From assembly GCA_019894975.1 (NCBI GenBank), contig JAGXNO010000001.1, positions 151,278 through 215,277 of the forward strand: a DNA stretch of 64,000 nt, in the 5' to 3' direction. The DNA comes from Promethearchaeota archaeon (GTDB lineage Archaea; Asgardarchaeota; Lokiarchaeia; Sigyniarchaeales; SOKP01). Shown here in pieces: positions 50,188-58,676 of this stretch. Under the pieces are notes generated by a model that worked only from the letters and a program-made list of their open reading frames with translations, was not told the DNA's origin and searched no databases. A program made the translations under genes and the position numbers. Every line of letters starts with the position of its first letter. Positions within the stretch are counted from its first letter, which is position 1.

Positions 50188-51885
50188 TTAAACTTCTTCT
50201 CCTCTTCTTCTGGCTTCAATATCTTTAAGATCTTTACGTAGAACTTTACCCACAAGTGTTTCCGGCAACTCTTTTCTGAACTCTATTTCTCTTGGAACCT
50301 TATAAGGAGCAACATTCGTTCTACAGAATTCTTTAATTTCACTCTTCATCTCATCGCTTTCTGTATATCCATCTTTTAACACAATATATGCTTTTACCTG
50401 CTCATTCCCTTGAAGTCTAGGATCTGGAATTCCTATAATTGCGACATTTTCAACAGCTTCATTTTCAAACAATACATCCTCGAGTTCCCTTGGATAAACT
50501 TTAAATCCACTCACATTTATCATATCTTTCTTACGATCTACTATGTATAGATAACCATCTTCATCCATTCTCCCGATATCTCCTGTCAAAAGCCATCTGC
50601 CTTTCAATTGTCCCTCCGTTTCTTCTGGTTTATTCCAATACCCCATCATAACTTGAGGGCCTTTAATCATTATCTCTCCTGATTCACCTTGAGGAACAAT
50701 TTTAGTGTAATCATCAATATCTACAATCTTATATTCCGTATTGGGTAATGCTAATCCAACTGAACCTATCTTTCTTGTACCTTTTAAGGGATTAACATGA
50801 GTAGCAGGTGACGCTTCAGTCATTCCATATCCTTCTACGATTACAGCACCAGTTCTCTCTTCAAACTCCTTAAGAACTTCAGGTGGCATTGGAGCAGCAC
50901 CAGTATTACAAATTTTAATTGATTTGAGATCTTTTGCATAATCTTCAAGATCATCACGTTCCAATAGACGCATATACATCGTTGGCACACCAGGAAACAT
51001 TGCGGGATGAGTTGCTTTAATAGTTTCAAAGAGCCCTTTTTGATCTCGAGGATCAGGATGTAAAGCGATGGTCGTTCCACTATATATAAAACTGTTCATA
51101 CAAACTTGCATCCCGTAGATATGGAACAATGGTAGTGTCGTAAGCGCTGTCATTTTTCCTCTCTCAGCTATAGATTTTGTCCATTCATACATTTGTACAC
51201 AGTTTGCTACGAGATTATAATGGGTGAGCATTGCTCCTTTAGGTAATCCTGTAGTTCCTCCGGTATATTGAAGAACTGCTATATCCTCTTTTGCATTTGT
51301 TTCAAATGTGGGGGGATTTGGCTTAGTTTTTTCAATTAAGTTTAGAAACTGCATAGTCCCCGCTATTTCTGGTGGATTTTTTGTTGCCATGGGGCCAAAA
51401 CCTGGACCATAATCCATTACATTAGTAATAATGATATGTCTAAGACTTGTTCTGTCTTTAAGATTTCTTATTTTCTCTAACTGGTTGTCCCAGGCGATAA
51501 TAATCTCTGCTCCAGAATCATTAATTTGATATGCCAATTCATGTTCTGTGTTAAGAACACTGCAAGCGGTGACTACTGCACCTGCTTTCTGGATACCATA
51601 AAAACTAAACGGAAATTGAGGCATATTGGGAAGCATAATCGCAACAACATCACCTTTCTTCACTCCTAAATCAACTAAGACAGTAGCCAACCTCTCAGAA
51701 ATATCTTTGAATTTCTTATAGGATATCTTATTTTTCATAAACCATATAGCTGTACGTCCTCCAAATTCTTTCGCAGTATTATCAAGAAACTCGTAAATAT
51801 TTATTTCAGGAATTTCTACTTCAATGGGGACTCCTTCGTCATAATGTTTTAGCCAAGGTTTTGCTTCATATGGATTTTCACTCAT
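50188..51885 (-). CDS. long-chain acyl-CoA synthetase (AMP-forming), copy 3
   Basis: 565-residue ANL ligase. Motifs: YTGGTTGLPKGAMLTHYN, YGMTEASPATHVNP, LTGDIGRMDEDGYLYIVDRK, KDMINVSGFKVYPRELED and LPETLVGKVLRKDLKD. It belongs to the FadD-like group and is clearly more distant from the tandem pair at 34-38 kb than those are from each other. The A8 hinge has the classic SGFKVYPRE, while the pair has GGxKVFSAK. It lies 89 bp after the HEAT-repeat gene on the same strand and could be the last gene of the amino-acid-importer transcript, or separate. Confidence 0.93.
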   Translation of the reverse strand: MSENPYEAKPWLKHYDEGVPIEVEIPEINIYEFLDNTAKEFGGRTAIWFMKNKISYKKFKDISERLATVLVDLGVKKGDVVAIMLPNMPQFPFSFYGIQKAGAVVTACSVLNTEHELAYQINDSGAEIIIAWDNQLEKIRNLKDRTSLRHIIITNVMDYGPGFGPMATKNPPEIAGTMQFLNLIEKTKPNPPTFETNAKEDIAVLQYTGGTTGLPKGAMLTHYNLVANCVQMYEWTKSIAERGKMTALTTLPLFHIYGMQVCMNSFIYSGTTIALHPDPRDQKGLFETIKATHPAMFPGVPTMYMRLLERDDLEDYAKDLKSIKICNTGAAPMPPEVLKEFEERTGAVIVEGYGMTEASPATHVNPLKGTRKIGSVGLALPNTEYKIVDIDDYTKIVPQGESGEIMIKGPQVMMGYWNKPEETEGQLKGRWLLTGDIGRMDEDGYLYIVDRKKDMINVSGFKVYPRELEDVLFENEAVENVAIIGIPDPRLQGNEQVKAYIVLKDGYTESDEMKSEIKEFCRTNVAPYKVPREIEFRKELPETLVGKVLRKDLKDIEARRRGEEV

Positions 51886-51974
51886 TTTTTTTCAATTACC
51901 TCTTAATTATTATATATGATTACATTCAAGTGAAACTATTTTTATACTTAATAAAAGTTAATTACTTAATAAAA

Positions 51975-53315
51975 TTATTTTTCTGTTAGACTATCAATGG
52001 CATTAATTGCAGATTCGCATACATAATCGCATTTATCATGTATTAGATTATTTAAATTTGAAATTATTTCTTCTGAATCTACTCCGATTAGTCCTAATGC
52101 TTCGGATGCTCTCCATCTAACATCAGGTTTTTTATCCATCAAGAGATTAATTAATCCTGGAATCGCAACTTTAGCAGCAGGACCAATCTTACCTAAGGAG
52201 AGTGCAGCTTCTCTGCGAACTTTCTTGTTTGAATCATTTAGAATTTCATATAATGCATTACTAGCTATTTCAGAGCCTATCGCGATTTTTCCCAAAGAAC
52301 GTGAAGCTTCTACTCGAACTGTAGTACTTTTTTCTTTTAATAGTTCAATTATTGAGGGAATTGCATCTTTAGCATCAAGACGCATACTCCCTATCGCTGA
52401 AGTTATAAGCCTTTTCATTTCTTTATTAGAATTCTTCATTGCTTCAACTAAATTGGGGATGGTATCTTTACCAATGTTACGAAGGGCATCAGCAGATTTA
52501 CTACGGACATGTGGATTTTTATCTTGTAAACATAATGATAGACGATCTATTATTTTTCTATCAGAAATTTTTAATTCTCCTAGAGCCTCTATTGCACCTC
52601 TTCTAAATATAGGATTTTCATGTTCTAAAACTTCTAAAAGATTTGGTACAACTATTTCTCCTAATTGTACTAGAGTTTCAATAACTCTGTAACGCACTCT
52701 CCAGTCCATATCTCCCATGGAATTAATTAGGGTTGGAATTGCTGTTACCGAACTTTTACCAATTTTACTAATTGCTTGGGCAGATGTGGTTCTTACACTC
52801 CAACTTACATCTTTTAAACCTTCCATTAGGTTTGAAATGACATTATACTCGTCAGAACCAACCTCTCCAAGTGCTTTAGCTGCTTCCATTCGAACCTCTT
52901 CACTTTTATCTTTTAAGGAATTACTTAAACTAGTAATCGATTCCTTTGAAGGATGCCCAATTTTTCCTAAAGCTATTGCTACTTCTTTTCGAATTGATTC
53001 TTCCTCGCTTTGTAATAGTTTAGTTAAACTGGAAGTTACTTCTTTTGCTAAATTCCCAATTTTTCCTAATGCTTTAGCGGCTTCTCGGCAAATACTCCAA
53101 TCATTATCTTCTAAGCATTCATTTAGCCTTGAGACTGCAAATTCAGATTGTTCTCCTAATTCACCTAGAACAAAGATAGAATTGAAACGTATTGATCTAA
53201 TTTCACTATTTAAATGGTGAATTACTTCTTCTATAATAGAAGGATTTTTTTCTATTCTTGCTAGTACTAAATCTACTCGAGCATCTCTCAATAAGGTTTC
53301 TAACGGAGCTGACAT
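51975..53315 (-). CDS. HEAT-repeat protein (PBS-lyase type)
   Basis: 446 residues made of about 13 HEAT-like repeats of 31-39 residues. Each has a second-helix signature such as REAAKALGKIG, RKEVAIALGKIG, RMEAAKALGEVG, RRGAIEALGELK, RREAALSLGKIG or RWRASEALGLIG. The result is a right-handed superhelix used for protein-protein binding. No catalytic residues are seen. The ATG follows GGTGAT with 6-nt spacing, and only 12 bp separate it from the LivF-like ATPase gene, so it is part of that operon. It may be a regulator or scaffold for the transporter or for the ligase that follows (inference). Confidence 0.93.
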   Translation of the reverse strand: MSAPLETLLRDARVDLVLARIEKNPSIIEEVIHHLNSEIRSIRFNSIFVLGELGEQSEFAVSRLNECLEDNDWSICREAAKALGKIGNLAKEVTSSLTKLLQSEEESIRKEVAIALGKIGHPSKESITSLSNSLKDKSEEVRMEAAKALGEVGSDEYNVISNLMEGLKDVSWSVRTTSAQAISKIGKSSVTAIPTLINSMGDMDWRVRYRVIETLVQLGEIVVPNLLEVLEHENPIFRRGAIEALGELKISDRKIIDRLSLCLQDKNPHVRSKSADALRNIGKDTIPNLVEAMKNSNKEMKRLITSAIGSMRLDAKDAIPSIIELLKEKSTTVRVEASRSLGKIAIGSEIASNALYEILNDSNKKVRREAALSLGKIGPAAKVAIPGLINLLMDKKPDVRWRASEALGLIGVDSEEIISNLNNLIHDKCDYVCESAINAIDSLTEK

Positions 53316-53327
53316 CTTTAAATCACC

Positions 53328-54041
53328 TTAAATTCCTAAATAGATTTTTTTTATTTTTGGTTCTTTTTCTAGTTCTTCTTTAGTTCCTCTCATCTCAATT
53401 TTACCTTCCTCAAGAACATAGATATTTTCAGCAACATTCATAGCAAGTACAGCATCTTGTTCAACCAATAATGTAGTAGTACCCTCTTCTTTTATTGCTT
53501 GAATTGCCTTAAAAATACTTGTCTTAATTTTTGGGGCTAATCCTAATGACGGTTCATCCATTAGAAGTAATTTAGGATTAGAAATAATCGCTCGTGCAAT
53601 CGCAAGCATTTGTTGTTCTCCCCCACTTAACGTACCAGCGCGTTGTCTTTTTCTTTCCTCAAGACGAGGGAAGAGCTCATAAATGAATTTTAATATTTCT
53701 TTATATCTTTTTTTATCTTTTAATAGATTTGCTCCTAACTTTAGATTATCAATGACACTCATATCATAAAATAATCTACGGCGTTCTGGGCAATGAGCAA
53801 TTCCTTTTCTAGCAATTTTATAAGCTTTTAATTCATCTATCCTTTCACCCAAGAATTCTACCTTTCCCCTATCAGGTTCTTCTAAACCAGATATTACTCT
53901 AAGAAGCGTCGATTTCCCAGCTCCATTCGGGCCGATAACAGAATCTAGAGATTTTTCTTCTACCTTTAAATTAATTTCTTCAAGTGCTTTAGCCTTACCA
54001 TAATAATGATAAATTTTTTTTATTTCAAGCAAATCCTTCAC
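53328..54041 (-). CDS. livF: branched-chain amino-acid-type ABC transporter ATPase, LivF-like
   Basis: 237-residue ATPase of the HAAT importer family. Walker A GPNGAGKST, Q-loop after SVIDNL, signature LSGGEQQML, Walker B LLLMDEPSLGL and the H-loop region LLVEQDA (where Gln-Asp precede the switch) match LivF, including the typical LFPRLEERKRQ segment. GTG start at 54041, overlapping the LivG-like gene by 17 bp. With LivG it drives uptake of branched-chain or other hydrophobic amino acids, or of related small acids. Confidence 0.94.
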   Translation of the reverse strand: MKDLLEIKKIYHYYGKAKALEEINLKVEEKSLDSVIGPNGAGKSTLLRVISGLEEPDRGKVEFLGERIDELKAYKIARKGIAHCPERRRLFYDMSVIDNLKLGANLLKDKKRYKEILKFIYELFPRLEERKRQRAGTLSGGEQQMLAIARAIISNPKLLLMDEPSLGLAPKIKTSIFKAIQAIKEEGTTTLLVEQDAVLAMNVAENIYVLEEGKIEMRGTKEELEKEPKIKKIYLGI

Positions 54042-54765
54042 CTCTTCCTAAATAAGCTTCAAGTATAAGTTTATGATTAGCCACCTCTCTTGGAGGTCCA
54101 TCAATAACAAATTTACCTTGAACCATAGCAATAACCCTTGGAACTAAATTCATTAATTCACGTAAAACATGACCTGTTATGAAAATAGTAAGACCTTCTT
54201 CCCTTAATTTATTGATTAAAGAAGTAATACCTTCTGCTTCTTCATGAGATAAACCACTAAAAGGTTCATCAAGAAGAAGTAATTGAGGATTTGAACCAAG
54301 AGCTTTAGCTATTTCTAGTCTTCTCAAATCACCATGAGGTAAAATAACGGGAGGTAACCTTGCTTTATCTATAAGACCTACTGAGGCAAGTAGAGTACTT
54401 GCATAGTTATTTATCCCTACAATATTAGAAATTTCTTTTCCTCTTTGCGAAAGACATGCAACGGAAACATTATCAAGAGTTGTAAGATAATGAAATGATC
54501 TAACTAATTGAAAGGTTCTGGAAATACCTAAATTTACAATTCGAAATGGTTTTAGTCCAGTAATGTCCATTCCATCGAATCTTATTGAGCCTGAGTTAGG
54601 CTTTTCAAATCCAGATATAACATTGAATAAGGTTGTTTTACCAGCGCCATTTGGACCAATTAAACCAATAAATTCCCCACGCATTATTTCAAAACTCATA
54701 TCATTAACAGCTGTTAAACCACCATATTTTTTAGTTAGATTCTTGATTTCAAGTATTAACCCCAT
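54025..54765 (-). CDS. livG: branched-chain amino-acid-type ABC transporter ATPase, LivG-like
   Basis: 246-residue ATPase. Walker [13 protein letters not shown], LivG-type ISRTFQLVRSFHYLTTLDNV, LPHGDLRRLEIAKALGSNPQ in the signature region (LPHGDLRR instead of LSGGQ-like LSYGxQR), and Walker B LLLLDEPFSGLS. H-loop FITGHVLRELM. The signature loop lacks the usual Ser-Tyr-Gly, having Pro-His-Gly-Asp, a modest divergence. GGAGGT lies 7 nt before the ATG. It pairs with the LivF-like subunit. Confidence 0.93.
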   Translation of the reverse strand: MGLILEIKNLTKKYGGLTAVNDMSFEIMRGEFIGLIGPNGAGKTTLFNVISGFEKPNSGSIRFDGMDITGLKPFRIVNLGISRTFQLVRSFHYLTTLDNVSVACLSQRGKEISNIVGINNYASTLLASVGLIDKARLPPVILPHGDLRRLEIAKALGSNPQLLLLDEPFSGLSHEEAEGITSLINKLREEGLTIFITGHVLRELMNLVPRVIAMVQGKFVIDGPPREVANHKLILEAYLGRGEGFA

Positions 54766-54812
54766 TATTTATACCTCCTATAATTATTTTTTTTAAAAAA
54801 TAAATTCATACA

Positions 54813-55898
54813 TTATCTACCCATCAGTAAATCAAATAATTCTTTTAAACGCTCCACAGCTGGTTTCATGATGCCTTGATCAGCAAAACGAATAACAAGT
54901 ATTAAGAAGATTGAGAAAACTAGTACGGGTCCATAATTTGCAAATGCTTCCATTTGTCCACCAGACGCGGCGAATAACTCACTAAATATTTCTTGAATTA
55001 TAAAAAATATAAACGATCCAACTGCTGCCCCCGTTATGGTGCCAAGTCCACCTATAGCCGCCATAATGATTGCGTAAAATGAGTACAAGGGTAAGAAATT
55101 CCCGTAACTCACACTTGAAATCTTTACCATATAAAGACCCCCAGCAATCCCTGCAAAAAAACTACTAATTACAAAGGCGATTAATTTATATTTAGTAGTA
55201 TTGATACCTGAAGCATCAGCACAAGTTTGATCATCACGGATCGATTTAAAAATTGTACCTAGTTTTGATTTAACTATTATAAGCATAATAGACAGTGAAA
55301 TTATCATGAAACCCATAAGAATGAAATATTGTAAAATATAGTTTAAATCAGTGAAAGATTGGGTGACGTTTAATTCGTCTTGAGATAACATTAGATTAAA
55401 CAGGATCAAGGCGAATGCTTGGGTGCCTAATGCCAAGTATGGTCCTTTTAATCTCAAACAGGGTGTTGCAATGAACAAACCTAAAAATATGGCGACTATT
55501 GCGCCCAGAAAAATAGAAGCAAACCAAGAAATACCAAGATTTTGAATTAATAGTGCTCCACTATATCCTGAGATTCCGAAAAACATTGCATGACCAAAAC
55601 TTATTTGTCCGACAAATCCTACTAAAAAATCCCAGCTTGCTGCTAGAATAGCAAAAATCATGGCATACATTAAAAGACTGATATAATACTCAGTTTCAGG
55701 AAATATTGGAAATAAAATCAATATAATTAGACATAAAATGGTTAATCCGCTTTTAAAGGTAAAGATCCGCATTTTAACGTTATTTAACTGGTTAGGGAGG
55801 TCTTTAACTATATTTTTTGTTCCAGCTTTCAATGAAGGAAAGAAGTTCTTAATAGATTTTTTATAAATAGAAAGTAATTGACGAATTTTTGTTAGCAA
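54813..55898 (-). CDS. livM: branched-chain amino-acid-type ABC permease, LivM-like
   Basis: 361-residue permease with about 8-9 membrane helices after a cytosolic N-terminal stretch (residues 1-45). Family landmarks: ISFGHAMFFGISGYSGALL, GLFIATPCLRLKGPYLALGT and a cytosolic coupling segment RDDQTCADASGINTTKYKLI, with GIAGGLYMVKISSVSYGNF later. The TTG start at 55898 has GGAGGTGG upstream inside the end of the LivH-like gene, which stops 3 bp earlier. Confidence 0.92.
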   Translation of the reverse strand: MLTKIRQLLSIYKKSIKNFFPSLKAGTKNIVKDLPNQLNNVKMRIFTFKSGLTILCLIILILFPIFPETEYYISLLMYAMIFAILAASWDFLVGFVGQISFGHAMFFGISGYSGALLIQNLGISWFASIFLGAIVAIFLGLFIATPCLRLKGPYLALGTQAFALILFNLMLSQDELNVTQSFTDLNYILQYFILMGFMIISLSIMLIIVKSKLGTIFKSIRDDQTCADASGINTTKYKLIAFVISSFFAGIAGGLYMVKISSVSYGNFLPLYSFYAIIMAAIGGLGTITGAAVGSFIFFIIQEIFSELFAASGGQMEAFANYGPVLVFSIFLILVIRFADQGIMKPAVERLKELFDLLMGR

Positions 55899-55901
55899 AG
55901 T

Positions 55902-56795
55902 TTATTCCACCTCCTTTTTTCCAAGCAATCCTTGGGGTCTAAATACAAGCATAAATACGATGATAATAATTGGAAATATCTCAGCAAATTGAGTTCCGAT
56001 AAAATAACTACAAAAAGTACGGGAATAACCTATTATAAAAGCTCCAAGAACGCTTCCAGGAATGCTTCCCATGCCTCCCAAAACCACAATTGCAAATGAT
56101 TGTATTAGGAACCCCCACCCCATAGAGGGGTAAACCTCCTCTCCCGCACCATATAAGATTGTCGTGAAAGCCACAAGAAGGCCCGATATTATTATTGTCA
56201 CCATAATAATCAAATTTGCGTTAATCCCCATAAGTTGCGCTGCCTCACGATCTTGGGCAACTGCTCGGATTGATTTCCCGAGTTTTGCTTTAGTAATAAA
56301 AATATAAATTATTACTACAGCAATAATAGCCCCTATTATTGTCCAAAGATATCGAACAGGAAAATTAATACCAAATAATTCAATAGGGTTACCTGCAATA
56401 ATAGTAGGAACCCAGTGCGTTTTATTATCACTCCATGGCAATACTTTTACAAGCTGCTCAAAAAAGAATGCTAACGAAAAAGTAGCAATAAGAACACCAA
56501 TTGCACTATCCTGTAGAGGTTTTATTAACAATACAAATGCGAGTATGCAAATAATTACGATTACTATTAATGTAATAATTATACTCATTAGTATTGTCTG
56601 TTCCCAAACCTTAATGCACCAATAAAACGTATACATTGTAGCTAAATAAAATCCACCATGAGCTAAATTCAACACACCTCCCACCCCATAAACTAATGAA
56701 AATCCTAAAGCTAACAATGAAAAAACAGCTCCCTGCACCGATCCAAAAAGGAATACAGAAAATAAGTCTGACGCAACTTGATCAATCACATTCAT
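55902..56795 (-). CDS. livH: branched-chain amino-acid-type ABC permease, LivH-like
   Basis: 297-residue permease with about 8 membrane helices. LivH signatures are clear: FSLVYGVGGVLNLAHGGFYL, AVAQDREAAQLMGINANLII as coupling region, and FAIVVLGGMGSIPGSVLGAF near the C-terminus. It sits first of the four cytosolic and membrane genes, 169 bp after the binding-protein gene, with a T-tract between them. Confidence 0.94.
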   Translation of the reverse strand: MNVIDQVASDLFSVFLFGSVQGAVFSLLALGFSLVYGVGGVLNLAHGGFYLATMYTFYWCIKVWEQTILMSIIITLIVIVIICILAFVLLIKPLQDSAIGVLIATFSLAFFFEQLVKVLPWSDNKTHWVPTIIAGNPIELFGINFPVRYLWTIIGAIIAVVIIYIFITKAKLGKSIRAVAQDREAAQLMGINANLIIMVTIIISGLLVAFTTILYGAGEEVYPSMGWGFLIQSFAIVVLGGMGSIPGSVLGAFIIGYSRTFCSYFIGTQFAEIFPIIIIVFMLVFRPQGLLGKKEVE

Positions 56796-56905
56796 TCACA
56801 TCCTTTCAACTGAAGGTCATTTAATTAAATATTTTGGTATTATATTCAAATTTATTTAATATTATTTAAATTTTTGATTATATATATTTTTAATTTTTTA
56901 CATGT

Positions 56906-56931
56906 AGAAAAATAGAAAAAAAAAAATTAGT
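56906..56931 (-). terminator. T-tract between binding-protein and permease genes
   Basis: On the minus strand an eleven-T run followed by CTATTTTTC lies about 35 nt after the binding-protein stop. Partial termination here would give more binding protein than permease, a common arrangement in importer operons. Confidence 0.4.
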
Positions 56932-56964
56932 TAAATATTAATTTATTCTAAAGAATATAACAAT

Positions 56965-58440
56965 TTATGGTATTAACCATGGTGGAATTGTGATAGGCGT
57001 GTCTACAATCCATTCGGGATAGATATAACCATCTGTTGTTACAACTGTTTTATAACCAGTTATTTGCCATTGTACCCACAGTGTAACAGAATAAATTACT
57101 TTTGTAACTGGATTATATCCTTCAAATAGGTCATGATTCGCGGTAAAAGCAGTGTTTCCTCCAACGCCTTCCATAGGACTTGCTACGGTTATTGTCTCTA
57201 ATTGGGGTATAATAACATCTGAATCAATGGAGTTAGTAGCCGCAATTGCCCATTTTAACATATAGATGGTCCCATAGGATCCTACTGCGGTATAAATAGG
57301 ATCTACATTATACGCCGCCCGGTAAGCATCCCAAAATGCGATTGTTAGAGATGTTTTATTCGTGCGTGTGGTTGATTGCATGATTATTTCGTAAGCACAG
57401 CCTCCAGCTGTATCATACCAGTAACCAGTTTTATCATCTGGATCGTCTCCTAATTGTGACATTACATCAATGCCAGCAATCATATAATCTGGTTTAAGAC
57501 TGTTATACTGAGTCACCATTTTAATTCCCCCTTGAGCTGAGATGATAGGACAAACTATTTGGGCTCCATCTGTTTCCATTGCGTTTATATATCCGGTAAA
57601 GTCTGTTGAGGTAGCTGTGATTGGATAAGCAGTATCTGACACTATTGTAAAGTTAAACCAAGGATTATCATTAAACCCATGATAATCTTTAAGGTACCAA
57701 TATGTTGTTGAGTTCATTCTCCAAAGAGACTTATAAAAACCGTTTAATATATTTAACATTGGGACTGTCCATGCGAGATTTTCTCGTATAATAGCAACTT
57801 TGCTTATGTTAACGCCACCACCTATCGCAGTCTCCATGGCAGGTTTAAGTGCCAGAGCATAAAATTCAACAATTTCCTTTGCTAACGAAGTTGAATTGAT
57901 TGGCATTGTTCGGAACAAATATTTGTATGTATCATAATCTGCTAAAACACTCAGACAATAAGAATCTGTAGCAGCACCTGTATTCATAAAAAGCTTTTGT
58001 TCAGCGATGACAACCTCCCGATATGCCATTACTGCTTCTGTTCTGAATCCACCCACAACAAAATCAGGATCGCGTTGTGTCATCAGTTTTTCTGCTGCCA
58101 GAACTCCCTTGGTTGTATCGAGTTGAGGTTCAGCTTCATATGTATTTTCAGATGTGATACCGAAATAGCGGGCTGTCCCATTGATCATAACACCACCAGC
58201 TTCATTTATTTCCTTTACTGCTAAGTACGCACCCTTATAATTGCCGTCTCCCGTAATATCACCTGTGTCTCCAAGGCATCCAATTAGTATCGCTTCATCC
58301 TTATCGAAGCCACTTGGTGCCCCAGGATATTTAATTGCTGCTGTTGGAGTTGCAAGGAAAATCCAAGCACCTACTCCGATCCCTACACCGATAACTGCGA
58401 TGAGAACGATGGCTAAAATTCTTTTAGTTAAAGATTCCAT
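56965..58440 (-). CDS. livK: branched-chain amino-acid-type ABC substrate-binding protein, LivK-like
   Basis: About 491 residues. An N-terminal hydrophobic segment (LAIVLIAVIGVGIGVGAWIF) serves as signal anchor. The type-1 periplasmic-binding fold follows: ILIGCLGDTGDITGDGNYKG, AYLAVKEINEAGGVMINGTA and the later AEKLMTQRDPDFVVGGFRTE. It is long for LivK (about 370 in bacteria), as many archaeal surface binding proteins are. The ATG at 58440 is preferred over the GTG at 58452, because the latter is within GTGATC, a Shine-Dalgarno-like site 7 nt before the ATG. A TATA-like box is at 58516-58524. The ligand is an amino acid or related acid. Confidence 0.9.
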   Translation of the reverse strand: MESLTKRILAIVLIAVIGVGIGVGAWIFLATPTAAIKYPGAPSGFDKDEAILIGCLGDTGDITGDGNYKGAYLAVKEINEAGGVMINGTARYFGITSENTYEAEPQLDTTKGVLAAEKLMTQRDPDFVVGGFRTEAVMAYREVVIAEQKLFMNTGAATDSYCLSVLADYDTYKYLFRTMPINSTSLAKEIVEFYALALKPAMETAIGGGVNISKVAIIRENLAWTVPMLNILNGFYKSLWRMNSTTYWYLKDYHGFNDNPWFNFTIVSDTAYPITATSTDFTGYINAMETDGAQIVCPIISAQGGIKMVTQYNSLKPDYMIAGIDVMSQLGDDPDDKTGYWYDTAGGCAYEIIMQSTTRTNKTSLTIAFWDAYRAAYNVDPIYTAVGSYGTIYMLKWAIAATNSIDSDVIIPQLETITVASPMEGVGGNTAFTANHDLFEGYNPVTKVIYSVTLWVQWQITGYKTVVTTDGYIYPEWIVDTPITIPPWLIP

Positions 58441-58515
58441 ATTTTTGATCACTTTTTTATTTTTTTAAGTTTTTAATAAAATTTAGATTGTCTATTAATA
58501 GTTCATTTTAGCATG

Positions 58516-58524
58516 TATATAAAT
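58516..58524 (-). promoter_or_regulatory. TATA-like promoter of the amino-acid importer operon
   Basis: On the minus strand ATTTATATA is followed about 80 nt later by the binding-protein ATG (58440). Predicted transcription start is near 58493, giving a leader of about 50 nt. It is the best TATA match in the 224-bp gap. Confidence 0.4.
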
Positions 58525-58676
58525 TTTATAACTTTTTGTTTACAAAATTGGAATATTGACAAGACAAATTTTTTTTAAGTAACAAGTTTTGTTATAGTTC
58601 AGAAGTTGAATAAATCTTAGCAAATGGTGTTTCTTAACCTATAAATAAGAAGTTAATGTTTTCTTAATATGTGGTT

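Noticed and set aside
52225-53220. Two ORFs of 155 and 167 codons on the plus strand
   Set aside because: They lie opposite the HEAT-repeat gene, whose 13 repeats are unmistakable; the long antisense frames follow from its regular codon pattern.
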